This document shows, piece after piece, positions 52,267 to 60,872 of a stretch of DNA of 64,000 nucleotides. Numbering within the stretch: position 1 is the stretch's first letter; each line of letters starts with the position of its first letter. The stretch spans positions 620,001 to 684,000 of the forward strand of contig NZ_JHXO01000001.1 in NCBI RefSeq assembly GCF_000621705.1, in the 5' to 3' direction. The DNA comes from Prolixibacter bellariivorans ATCC BAA-1284 (GTDB lineage Bacteria > Bacteroidota > Bacteroidia > Bacteroidales > Prolixibacteraceae). Below the pieces are notes generated by a model. It was not told the origin of the DNA. It did no database searches and saw only the letters and a list, made by a program, of their open reading frames with translations. Position numbers and translations under genes: made by a program.

Positions 52267-54738
52267 TTAGAATCTATTGGGTTGATAATTGTTTTGTTTC
52301 AGAAAATGGATGACTTTGCCCAGTTGGTCGTAAAATTTATCCTTTCGGTCGGATGCAGTTCCGAGATGAATCAGGATGATGCAGCCATTCAATCCGCCCG
52401 GATTGGTCTCCTCAAACTGCACCAAATCATTGTACAACTGGTCTGAGCTGCGATAGTTCTTCATGTCGGGCGTGGTGTAGTCGGCATTGGTGCGGATGCC
52501 CGGCGTGAAATTGACGAGCGTGAGTCCCAAATTGCGGCTCCAGTCGGCAATGGCCCGGTTGTACCACTCATAAGGAGGCATAAAAACAGTGACCTCTTTG
52601 GCGGGAATGCCGGCAGATTCCATCGCTTTGATGTTGTTGCGCAAATCGTCGGTAAACTCATCACGGGTCACCAGCAACGAATCGCGGTTGGCCCAGTCGG
52701 CATACAACAGATGTTTGTCGGAGTGCGGTCCCAGGTAGTTCCCGTCTTCGCGCAGGCGCTGAATGAGTTTTCGGTTTTCCGGATTCCGGTAAAAGTCGCC
52801 GGTGAAAAAGAACGAAGCTTTTACATGGTTCCGGCGTAATATTTTCTCGATGGTTTTGCCGCCATCGTTGGTGTCGTGTGCTGAAAAAACGAGGTAAACT
52901 GTCGATTCCAGCGAATCCATCCGGACGATGCCGCCCTGTATTTTCTTTACATTTTCGTAAGTCTTACTCTTCATTCCCTCTTTCTGAAGCGAAGAGAGAA
53001 GATAGCTAAGACTGGCCGTTCCGTCCATTGTCGGTTCGTTAGTCGAGTAGTCGCCTTCGTCGTCGTGATAGACCGCGCGTCCGTTCTGGAAGGCGGCATA
53101 GTCATCGCTGTGCAGCAAACGGATGCCGCGCAGGTTCTTGTAAATCGATGTGTAAACAGGCCCATCCACCAATCCGCCATAAGTCAGTTTATCCAAAATA
53201 AGTTTATAGGAGGAGTGCGGATTAACCGGATAATCGCCGCCTGCCGGCAAGCCAACAATCATTGATGTTCCCCAGGGGTTGCATCCGAAGAGCCAGTCGC
53301 GCAAAGCGGCTTCCATTTCCCGGTAGGTTTGGTCACTGGTGATTTGACGGTACAACCGGGCCTGAGTAACTGCCGCGGTTACCAGGTTGTTGGAGCACCA
53401 GATAAACGGTATTCCGATGAGGAACGGGTCTTTCTTTGCCCGGCTATAAATATCGGCCAACCCTTGCTTCAGGTCTGCAGCGAAGGCTTTCGCTTGCGCA
53501 GAATCGCCGTGAGCAGCCAGGTATACATGGCCGAGGTTCATGAACGGGTAGAACTGGTAATGCCGGGCACGGTTCAGTTCCATCCACGGAGTAACCGGTT
53601 CCAGTTTTCCCCAATAAGCGGCATCCTGCAAATATTTTTTCTTTCCGGTTGCTTCGTTGAGGGCTGCAGCTGCCAGTTCCAGGTCGTCGACGTAATTGTC
53701 TTCTTCGTAGAAATAGGGTGAGACATAACAAGCAGTCTGGCAAGCCCCGGGCTCCGATACGCCGAATTGAAAGGCGGCTTTGGCTTTTCGAATCAGCGTG
53801 TCCGCGAAAGCGGGATCGGACTTTTTGTAAATGTCAGCGGCCAGAGCAAAAGCTGATGCAAACTTCCCGGCTGTTGAAGCTATTCCGGTCGTGCGGTTCT
53901 TGAACTCACCCAGTCCCTGCGGTTTTCCGGTAACGAAATAAACCGGGCGGCATTTTCCCAAACCATAATTAGCTGTGTCCTTATTAGGTAACCGAAATCC
54001 GATGTGGTCGCGATCGTCGGCAATCTGATTGAACATTACACTGTCCGATGGATTCATTTTCAGCAACCAGTCAATGCCCCAGCGTGCTTCGTCCAGGATG
54101 TCGGGAACACCATTCGAACCGGGTAAACCGTTGGCCTTGTAATGGTCGCCGTACACTTCCGGATTTTCCCGGTAGGCAAACAGCATTTGTGCCACGGCAT
54201 TTGCCGATGTGGTGACATACTGCAGGTAGTCGGTGGCATCGTGCCAGCCGCCGGTGACGTTGATGAACTCGCCCGAACGGGTAGGATGATCGACAATGAT
54301 GCCGTCGTGCGTATGACAGGAATCGTCGAGGAACGGATTAAATCCGCACCGCTGCTGCCGCATGTATTTCAGGATGTAGTCGGCTGTGCCGTCGTACACA
54401 TGTTCTGAAATACTGAATTGCGGTGATTCCAGTTTCCCGATGCGGAGAAAATATCCGCCGGGCTTTGTATAACTGCTAAAGTTGAGCCGGGCAGCACTGG
54501 GCATTCCCCAGGGTTTGCCGTCTGCCAATTCCGGTTGTCCCATGTAAACCACTTTCCCCGTAAGGGAATTGACCAGTTCGAACTGATAGGGTAACTCTCC
54601 TTCCGGTGAAAGAAAAACAGCCACCTTGATGTCATCGGGGAGGTACCCTAGTTGGTTGACGCGGATAACTCCGCGCGCCTGGGTGGTTCCGGCGAAAGCC
54701 AGCAGCAGGAAACTCAGAATTAGCAGATATCGGTTCAT
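52267..54738 (-). CDS. GH9 glycoside hydrolase fused to a polysaccharide-deacetylase-like domain
   Basis: An 823-residue secreted enzyme with a signal peptide (to about 21), an N-terminal Ig-like CelD_N domain (about 22-112), and a GH9 catalytic domain (about 113-590). The inverting motif is GGWHDATDY (Asp167, Asp170); CNPWGTSMIVGLPAGG and the acid Glu568 in STNEPTMDGT follow. A NodB/CE4-like domain occupies about 613-823. In it the metal-site HSDKH (672-676) is kept, but the usual TFDD motif reads AHDTNDGG and the third motif FMPPY. GH9 is best known for cellulases, but some members are exo-beta-glucosaminidases, fitting the amino-sugar context. The start overlaps nothing and follows the SpoIID-like gene by 18 bp. 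Confidence 0.82.
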   Translation of the reverse strand: MNRYLLILSFLLLAFAGTTQARGVIRVNQLGYLPDDIKVAVFLSPEGELPYQFELVNSLTGKVVYMGQPELADGKPWGMPSAARLNFSSYTKPGGYFLRIGKLESPQFSISEHVYDGTADYILKYMRQQRCGFNPFLDDSCHTHDGIIVDHPTRSGEFINVTGGWHDATDYLQYVTTSANAVAQMLFAYRENPEVYGDHYKANGLPGSNGVPDILDEARWGIDWLLKMNPSDSVMFNQIADDRDHIGFRLPNKDTANYGLGKCRPVYFVTGKPQGLGEFKNRTTGIASTAGKFASAFALAADIYKKSDPAFADTLIRKAKAAFQFGVSEPGACQTACYVSPYFYEEDNYVDDLELAAAALNEATGKKKYLQDAAYWGKLEPVTPWMELNRARHYQFYPFMNLGHVYLAAHGDSAQAKAFAADLKQGLADIYSRAKKDPFLIGIPFIWCSNNLVTAAVTQARLYRQITSDQTYREMEAALRDWLFGCNPWGTSMIVGLPAGGDYPVNPHSSYKLILDKLTYGGLVDGPVYTSIYKNLRGIRLLHSDDYAAFQNGRAVYHDDEGDYSTNEPTMDGTASLSYLLSSLQKEGMKSKTYENVKKIQGGIVRMDSLESTVYLVFSAHDTNDGGKTIEKILRRNHVKASFFFTGDFYRNPENRKLIQRLREDGNYLGPHSDKHLLYADWANRDSLLVTRDEFTDDLRNNIKAMESAGIPAKEVTVFMPPYEWYNRAIADWSRNLGLTLVNFTPGIRTNADYTTPDMKNYRSSDQLYNDLVQFEETNPGGLNGCIILIHLGTASDRKDKFYDQLGKVIHFLKQNNYQPNRF

Positions 54739-54756
54739 GGTTTGGTGTCGTTGGGT

Positions 54757-56109
54757 TTACGAATAGACTTTTTCGAGCAAAGCGTCTTTAAAATAGTGTG
54801 CCAAAATTTCCCGGTAGGAGTAACCTTTTTCGCCCATGACAGCTGCACCAATTTGACACAGACCAACACCGTGTCCCCAGCCGGCTCCGGTCAGGATGAA
54901 CTTCGCCGGAAGGCCGTTTTCTTCACCTTCGGTGTCGACCACAAAAGCGGAACTGTAAAGATGCGACGTGGAAAGCGCTTTCCGGATTTCCAGCTCCTTA
55001 CCAATGGTCAGCGTTTTCTTCGTTCCCTCGATGCGTAGCTTGATGAGACGGGCTGAATCGCCCCGTTCTACCGGTACCAATGCCTTGATGTTGCCAAAGT
55101 CGATGCCTGTGCGTTTTTTAATGAGCGCACTGATTTCTTCCTGGCTGTACTCTACTTTCCAGCGATAAAAATCGGTGGTTTCCTGATCGTAATTGTTCAG
55201 GACCTGGCTCAAAACTTTAGCATCGGTGGTGTTGCAGAACGCCGGCGGATTGGAACGAATCCATCGGTCGGCATTTTCCTCTGCCGTGAGGTCAAGATCA
55301 AATCCCTGGGGGGCTTCCGGGTTGTCGATAATTTTGACCAAATAGGGATGATGTACCGGCTCCCAGCAATTCTCGAACGATTCGGAAATTCCGCCGCACG
55401 ATTTCGAGAAACGGGCGTCGGCAATGCGTTCGTTGGAGGTGAGCGCTTCGCCAAAGGTTTCGCTAATGGCGGTGGCGGCGTTTGCCGATACTACGCGGGT
55501 AATGCCTTGGTAACGCTGACAATGATCGTCGGCGCACACATCGAAGTCGGTGTGATCTTCACGGTCGTACCATTTAATCAGCTCCTCTTCGGTTTGTCGC
55601 GTGGTTACATATTTTTCTTCTTCACTTTGCAGTGATTCATGCTTGTCAACCTGTGCCAGCAACCAACTACGCGAAATCACCGCGTGAGCTTTTAACAACT
55701 CCATGCTGCTGGTGGCGCTCATTTCCGAAGAGATGACACTGACCAGGTATTGTTCTACCGGCACCAGGTTGATGGCCCGGATGTTTTCGCCTTCGCGGAT
55801 GAGCTCCAAACCGCCGCGGAATTTCTGATCTTCCTTGCGCTCCCAGTGGAAGTTGATGCCGATGGTCACGTCGCGGAGCAGTAAACTGCAGGCTTCCCGG
55901 TCGGTCGGTTGAAACACCAGCTTTTCACCTTCGAAGGAAATCCCCGATTCGAATTTCGCGTGGATGTCGTTCCCGGAAAAGAAGGCTGAACCTTTGCCGG
56001 TGACTTCCTTGCTTCCGCATTGGTAAACTCCTTCCAGTTCGATTTCAATGGTCTTTTCTGCCATGATACCCACGCGGATATCGGGCTCGTTGCCGTTGTT
56101 GTATTGCAT
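54757..56109 (-). CDS. SpoIID/LytB-domain protein
   Basis: A 450-residue protein without a clear signal peptide. The SpoIID core is LVPVEQYLVSVISSEMSATSSMELLKAHAVISRSW (about 116-150), with AKSCGG-like FSKSCGGISESFENCWE (about 233-249) and the C-terminal GAGWGHGVGLCQIGA (about 409-423). SpoIID cleaves peptidoglycan strands lacking stem peptides during engulfment. In a non-sporulating phylum a role in wall-derived glycan processing is a reasonable inference, given NagB, HGSNAT-like and AmpG-like neighbours. Confidence 0.85.
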   Translation of the reverse strand: MQYNNGNEPDIRVGIMAEKTIEIELEGVYQCGSKEVTGKGSAFFSGNDIHAKFESGISFEGEKLVFQPTDREACSLLLRDVTIGINFHWERKEDQKFRGGLELIREGENIRAINLVPVEQYLVSVISSEMSATSSMELLKAHAVISRSWLLAQVDKHESLQSEEEKYVTTRQTEEELIKWYDREDHTDFDVCADDHCQRYQGITRVVSANAATAISETFGEALTSNERIADARFSKSCGGISESFENCWEPVHHPYLVKIIDNPEAPQGFDLDLTAEENADRWIRSNPPAFCNTTDAKVLSQVLNNYDQETTDFYRWKVEYSQEEISALIKKRTGIDFGNIKALVPVERGDSARLIKLRIEGTKKTLTIGKELEIRKALSTSHLYSSAFVVDTEGEENGLPAKFILTGAGWGHGVGLCQIGAAVMGEKGYSYREILAHYFKDALLEKVYS

Positions 56110-56234
56110 GATGTCTGGTTTAATATTTTACGAGTTTAATCGTTTTGTGCTCTTCTTTCTAAAAGAGATTCGGAGCTCCTATCAAAAAGTTTTATAACAA
56201 GTTGCCAACATGTAAGTAACTTCTATATTTTTTT

Positions 56235-56293
56235 ACCCCTAAATCCCCTGAAGGGGACTTTAAGCCGCCCCTTTAGGGGAGGTTTGGAGGGGT
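56235..56293. repeat. REP-like palindromic element
   Basis: Left arm ACCCCTAAATCCCCT..AAGGGG (56235-56264) and right arm CCCCTTTAGGGG..GGTTTGGAGGGGT (ending 56293) form an imperfect long hairpin. Similar CCCCTAAATCCCC / GGGGATTTAGGGG elements are dispersed in many Bacteroidota genomes (from memory). It begins the 0.7-kb gene-free stretch. Confidence 0.65.
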
Positions 56294-56302
56294 GATTTAC
56301 TC

Positions 56303-56760
56303 TTCCGACCCTCGCCGTGACCATTCCGCTCCTGCTGAAGTTGTTTCCGCCGCTTACGATCATCTTCCCGCTGTTGCGGAAGTAGTTTCCGCTCTAAGCG
56401 ATCATGTTTCCGTTGCCGACGAATATGTTTCCGCTGTATGCTGTGTTCATTCCTTTACAACAGACTGAAATTCCGGCAGTCGCGACTGACTTTCCGTCAC
56501 CCGGCGGGTTCATTCCGCTGTGCCCGGAGTAGTTTCCGCTGAGCCGGTTGTTCTTCCCGCTACTGCGGAAGTAGTTCCAACACCAGCAGAACTGCTTCCA
56601 ACGCCCGCCGGAGTTCTTCCAACGGCTCGCCGTGATGTTCCAACGCCTCCCGGAGTAGTTCCAACCGTCGCAGAAGTAGTTCCAACACCAGCAGAACTGC
56701 TTCCAACTACCTCAGAAGTTCTTCCAACTGATTCCGGATTATCGCAACAGGCTTCCCGTC
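56303..56760. repeat. Degenerate 21-bp tandem array (about 20 units)
   Basis: TTCC recurs at 56303, 56324, 56345, 56365, 56387, 56408, 56429, 56450, 56471, 56492, 56513, 56534, 56554, 56575, 56596, 56617, 56638, 56659, 56680, 56701 and 56722, steps of 21 bp apart from steps of 20, 22 and 20 at the two CTTCCC units. Units have a conserved TTCCG (left part) or TTCCAAC (right part) and a variable 16-17-bp interior. In one plus-strand frame the array reads as heptapeptides of the S/PxxxxVV type, with stops at 56466 and 56487. The array fills most of the gap between the SpoIID-like and DUF4922 genes. Origin and function unknown. Confidence 0.8.
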
Positions 56761-56808
56761 ATGTTTTCTCCTCTTTTCCCCATCACGTCTTCTCCGGTTC
56801 TCGATTTC

Positions 56809-57828
56809 TCACTCCACCATGCGTTTCGCGTAAGCAGTGCAGAGCTCGTCGAAATAGCTATCGTTGACCGAGACCTGCGCGAAAATGTCTGTCAGGTCGG
56901 ATGCTTTTATCTTGTCGAAATCCTTTTCCTGGGGCGTAATGCAAACACCACCGAAGTCCACTGATGCCGGACTTAGCAGAATATTTTCATCTCCTTCGGC
57001 AAAATACTGGTCAGGTCGGTGCTTATCACGCGGAAAGACCAGTACGCGCCATTTCCCGTTTTCGTATCCCGAAAGGATATTGAGCATGGGTTCCGGTTCC
57101 TGATGGCGTTGTTCCAGTAGTTCGTAAAGCCAACCAAATGCAGTATGCAACAGCGTAATATCGTCCGATTCGATGGCAATAAATTTACGCTGGTATTCGC
57201 TCACCGCAAATATCTCCAGATGATCATTGCTGAACAACTTTCTGTCGGAGGTATCTTTCAGTTTATTGTATTCGGTTTCAACTGGAAGAAAACCTTTGTT
57301 TCCGGCTTGAAAATGCATGTGATCGGGGGCCGAAGCACCGCATTTCGGACCGTTATAGAATACCGTATAGTTTTTGAGTGCGCGACTCAGCTCCAGCATG
57401 TCCCTAAAATACGGCTCAATAAGCTGCGGGACATGTTCCAACCTGGGAATGGTGAGATGGCGCGGAAAAATGGGATACGGATTGACCAGAATCAGGTATT
57501 CGTCGTTGAAAGGAATTCCCTTTTGCTGTGGCGGCAAGGCATCGGTGCAGAGGAAACATTTTCGCGCACTGATGCTCTTGGTGTCAACTTTGGCAGCCGA
57601 TGATTTGATACGTGCCGGATTGAACTGCACTTTCATAGTGCAATGGGCATAATGGAAGGTTTTTACCTTGACCTGTTTCAGACCTTCGGCATTTTCGTTG
57701 TACAACGGCCAAACGCCCTGCTGTTGTATTTGCAGGGCGTCGGCCATCTCATCCAGCGAACTGTTTTCTGACAGGTTGAGTGCACGCTTTGAAATCGTTA
57801 TGTCATCCAGGTTAACGGACTTATTCAT
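56809..57828 (-). CDS. DUF4922/HIT-like nucleotidyltransferase-phosphorylase family protein
   Basis: A 339-residue cytoplasmic protein. A Cys pair CFLC (about 90-93) is like the zinc-binding N-terminus of GalT/GDP-glucose phosphorylase relatives. The active-site-like segment GASAPDHMHFQAG (about 165-177) contains HMHFQ, matching HxHxQ. A C-terminal domain contains the segment WRVLVFPRDKHRPDQYF. The family transfers or phosphorolyses nucleotidyl groups on sugar phosphates. It overlaps the GT2 gene by 4 nt (ATGA), indicating a shared pathway. Precise substrate unknown. Confidence 0.75.
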   Translation of the reverse strand: MNKSVNLDDITISKRALNLSENSSLDEMADALQIQQQGVWPLYNENAEGLKQVKVKTFHYAHCTMKVQFNPARIKSSAAKVDTKSISARKCFLCTDALPPQQKGIPFNDEYLILVNPYPIFPRHLTIPRLEHVPQLIEPYFRDMLELSRALKNYTVFYNGPKCGASAPDHMHFQAGNKGFLPVETEYNKLKDTSDRKLFSNDHLEIFAVSEYQRKFIAIESDDITLLHTAFGWLYELLEQRHQEPEPMLNILSGYENGKWRVLVFPRDKHRPDQYFAEGDENILLSPASVDFGGVCITPQEKDFDKIKASDLTDIFAQVSVNDSYFDELCTAYAKRMVE

Positions 57829-59279
57829 TTTTCGCGTTGGTTTTTCAGGATTCGTGCTTTCAGTTCCAGTGTTCGCAGACGGTCCTTATAGCTGTTGTGA
57901 ATATTCATTTTGTTCACGTCGAGCGAGGCATCGGAGTTGTCGTCCCAACGACGGCATAGGTATACGGGCGTAAAGATGCGCCCAATTTTGTAGTCGCGTG
58001 AAATGGCGATACCCAGCGCATAATCTTCTCCGTAACTGGAGTTCGGTACCCGCAGGTCGCGCAGTACCGGCGTGTAGAAGGCACGCGGAGCACCCAGTCC
58101 GTTAATGCGTAATGCGTTGTTCGGGCCGTTGTCGTCGGTCCACTCCTTGTGATCGATGATGCCCGGGGGAATTTCCTCCAGGTCGAAGTTGGTCATTTGG
58201 TACGAGCCGATTACCATGGCGCATTTATCGGCGTGGAATTTATCGACAATGGTTTGCAGCGTATTTTCGTCGCTGTACATGTCATCGCTGTCGAGCTGAA
58301 CGGCGAAACGGCCGCACTGTTCGTTGAAAATTCCAACGTTCCAGCAACCACCAATGCCTAATCCTTTCTTCTCGGGAATCACATGAATGAGTTTGTCGCT
58401 GCCGGCAAATTCTTTTAGTATTTCCGTTGTACCATCGCTGGAGTAGTTATCTACTACAATCAGGTTAAACGGAAAGTTCGTTTTCTGCTTTAGCACTGAA
58501 TCCACCGCATCGCGAATGGTTTTTACCCGGTTAAATACCGGAATAATAACCGATGCTTCTACCGGAAATCCTTCTTCAAAATCAACGGCTTTGAATTCCG
58601 GTTTCAGGTAGGCGCCAATCTCTTTCAGGTGAGTTGTACAGGCCTTTTCCATTTCAATCTGGGTGGCACGGGCAGCACCGCTCACGTAGTCGAACTGCTT
58701 CTCTCCTGATTTCCGGGTATCCGATTCTACCATGGTGAAAAGAGGTTCCGGCACCCGGATGAATTCTCCCTTCCGGGAAACGAACAAACGGAGCGAGTAG
58801 AAACCTGCAGCGTCGAAGCTCGTGGTTTCCCATTTAGCCCATTCTTTCAAATCGGCGGTGCGGATAAGCTGCACCGGTCCGAAGTTGAAATCGTCGCGTA
58901 ATGCGCCCGACTGGTAATCAATCGTTGGATGTGCGGAACGCGTTTCGTTTTTGATTTCGTAGTAATCGGCATATACCAAAGCGGCATCGGTGAAGGTGGC
59001 TGCCTGAACCAAACGTTCCAGCCCGAACTGTCCCATCTCAAGCTCGGTATCTTTCAGCGAAAGAAGCGTGAATTCAGCTTCGGCTTTACCGGCGATGGCT
59101 TTCATGGCCTCGGTTCCCTGGATGCTTTTGACCGTAATGGCTTCGGTTCCTTCCGGAATGACTGCGCCTTCGGGAGCGAGTACGTAGATGGTATTCACAT
59201 TCGTGGCAGCTTTTAGCTCTGCCACTGATTTTTTTGTTGCCTCTTCTCCGCTATACGCGAGAAAAATATCGGTTTTCAT
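57825..59279 (-). CDS. Two-part GT2-family glycosyltransferase
   Basis: A 484-residue protein. The C-terminal half (about 244-460) is a GT-A glycosyltransferase with ASVIIPVFNRVKTIRDAVDSVLKQK, VVDNYSSDGT and the metal motif DSDD (about 330). The N-terminal half (about 1-230) resembles a GT2 fold without a clear DXD motif (VYADYYEIKN, RDDFNFGPVQLI), so it may be non-catalytic. No signal or membrane segment is present. It is translationally coupled to the DUF4922 gene and follows the GHL10 gene by 28 bp. Confidence 0.82.
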   Translation of the reverse strand: MKTDIFLAYSGEEATKKSVAELKAATNVNTIYVLAPEGAVIPEGTEAITVKSIQGTEAMKAIAGKAEAEFTLLSLKDTELEMGQFGLERLVQAATFTDAALVYADYYEIKNETRSAHPTIDYQSGALRDDFNFGPVQLIRTADLKEWAKWETTSFDAAGFYSLRLFVSRKGEFIRVPEPLFTMVESDTRKSGEKQFDYVSGAARATQIEMEKACTTHLKEIGAYLKPEFKAVDFEEGFPVEASVIIPVFNRVKTIRDAVDSVLKQKTNFPFNLIVVDNYSSDGTTEILKEFAGSDKLIHVIPEKKGLGIGGCWNVGIFNEQCGRFAVQLDSDDMYSDENTLQTIVDKFHADKCAMVIGSYQMTNFDLEEIPPGIIDHKEWTDDNGPNNALRINGLGAPRAFYTPVLRDLRVPNSSYGEDYALGIAISRDYKIGRIFTPVYLCRRWDDNSDASLDVNKMNIHNSYKDRLRTLELKARILKNQREK

Positions 59280-59307
59280 TTTATGCGATGGTTTTTAGAT
59301 TTCTGAA

Positions 59308-60864
59308 TTATTGTTTGAACATCATTCGTTCGCTCGGTTCGCTTTCGTTGTTGAGGCGATCGAGTGTAGTTACTTTGTAGTAATATTTCTTGCGGAAAAT
59401 GTGCAGAAAGCGACGTTTCACAAAGTAGCCGTCTTCTCCGGTCACATCGATCAAATATTCCGGGTCGCTGATATCGATGCTGTCGTTTTTCCCGCAACGG
59501 TACACCGCAAAGAAGCGGGCTTTGTTCATCTCGTCGTCAGTTTGCGGCGCTTTCCAGGTAATTTCCCGGCCGTGTTTCACCTTTTCTTCTTTCAGGTTGG
59601 ATGGTGCTTCCGGTGCCTGATCATCAATCCACGGCATGGCAGGAACGATGGCCGGAGTCCGGTAGTAGTCGTCCCTTAAATCTTTCTGGAAACCTTCGAG
59701 GTGGCGGGCGAAGTGTTTGGAGCTGAACCAGGCACTTCCTTCGAGTCCGGGTATCGAACGTATCAGTTTTATCTGGTTGGTTAATTCCGCGGGAGTACGC
59801 CAGTTCGGAATTTTCGAGTGTTTATCGAGCCGGTAGACCGCTTGGCCGATGTACATGCTGCGGCCATAGGTATGACGTGCCCACCAGTGTGCCAGCTCGT
59901 CAAAATCGACTGTCGGATGACCGATACGCCAGTAGAGCTGTGGCAACGTATAATCAATCCATCCCTCGCGCTGCCATTTGATAATATCGGCATATAAACC
60001 GTCGTAATTGGTGGTACCGGCATTGGTGTTCGAACCATCCGGATCGTCTTTTTTATTTCGCCATACACCAAACGGACTGATACCAAATTTCACCCATGGT
60101 TTCACCTCTTTGATGGCTTTGCTCAATTGCTGAATAATCAGGTCCACGTTGTCGCGCCGCCAATCATCGATTTGATCAGGAGCAAACCCACGATGATATT
60201 TTTTGAAGGTAGTTGAGTCTGGGAGTTCTTGATTCGCAATTCGGTATGGATAGAAGTAGTCATCAAAATGAATGGCATCAACATCGTATCGCTTTACAAT
60301 GTCGCGAACGACAGATGTTACGAAGTCGCGAACATGTGGATTTCCCGGATCGAAGTACATCTTTTTGCCGTAATTCCATGCCCAGTCCAGATGTTGGTTA
60401 ACGATGTTTGAAGCTGCCAATGTATCCAGTGTGTCATTCTTCACCCGGTACGGATTGAGCCACGCGTGAAACTCCATCCCACGTTTGTGTGCCTCTTTGA
60501 TAAAAAAGGCCAGTGGGTCATAGAGTGGTTTCGGTGCTTCACCTTGTTTGCCCATCAGGTATTTTGACCACGGTTCCAGCTCCGAAGGATAAAAGGCATC
60601 GGCCGACGGTCTGATTTGTACAATGACAGCATTCATCCCGTTCTTTTTATTCATGTTCAGCAAATTGATAATTTCTTCTTTCTGCTTTTCATCCGAAAGG
60701 CCTGGCTTCGACGGCCAATCGATGTTGGCAACGGTGGCTACCCAAACGCCCCGGAATTCTCTTTTGGGCGGAACGGGACTTTCCGGTTTCCGGTTTTCGG
60801 CGAAAGCCGGAACAGAAAGAAGAACCGACAGAAACAGAATAAATGCTTGTTGATAAGGTTTCAT
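59308..60864 (-). CDS. GHL10-family secreted glycoside hydrolase
   Basis: A 518-residue protein with a signal peptide (to about 22, VPAFAE). A GHL10 barrel (about 35-370) has RGVWVATVANIDWPSKPG, IVQIRPSADAFYPSELEPWS, MEFHAWLNPYRVK and DAIHFDDYFYPY. A fibronectin-III-like domain (about 405-518) ends the protein. GHL10 members (FenI/YngK-like) act on poorly defined, probably wall or extracellular glycans. It lies between the GT2 and HGSNAT-like genes. Confidence 0.88.
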   Translation of the reverse strand: MKPYQQAFILFLSVLLSVPAFAENRKPESPVPPKREFRGVWVATVANIDWPSKPGLSDEKQKEEIINLLNMNKKNGMNAVIVQIRPSADAFYPSELEPWSKYLMGKQGEAPKPLYDPLAFFIKEAHKRGMEFHAWLNPYRVKNDTLDTLAASNIVNQHLDWAWNYGKKMYFDPGNPHVRDFVTSVVRDIVKRYDVDAIHFDDYFYPYRIANQELPDSTTFKKYHRGFAPDQIDDWRRDNVDLIIQQLSKAIKEVKPWVKFGISPFGVWRNKKDDPDGSNTNAGTTNYDGLYADIIKWQREGWIDYTLPQLYWRIGHPTVDFDELAHWWARHTYGRSMYIGQAVYRLDKHSKIPNWRTPAELTNQIKLIRSIPGLEGSAWFSSKHFARHLEGFQKDLRDDYYRTPAIVPAMPWIDDQAPEAPSNLKEEKVKHGREITWKAPQTDDEMNKARFFAVYRCGKNDSIDISDPEYLIDVTGEDGYFVKRRFLHIFRKKYYYKVTTLDRLNNESEPSERMMFKQ

Positions 60865-60872
60865 TTGACAGG

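Noticed and set aside
56520-56867. 115-codon plus-strand frame in the 21-bp array
   Set aside because: It is made of the repeat itself plus antisense of the DUF4922 gene end; GTG start; reported as a repeat, not a gene.
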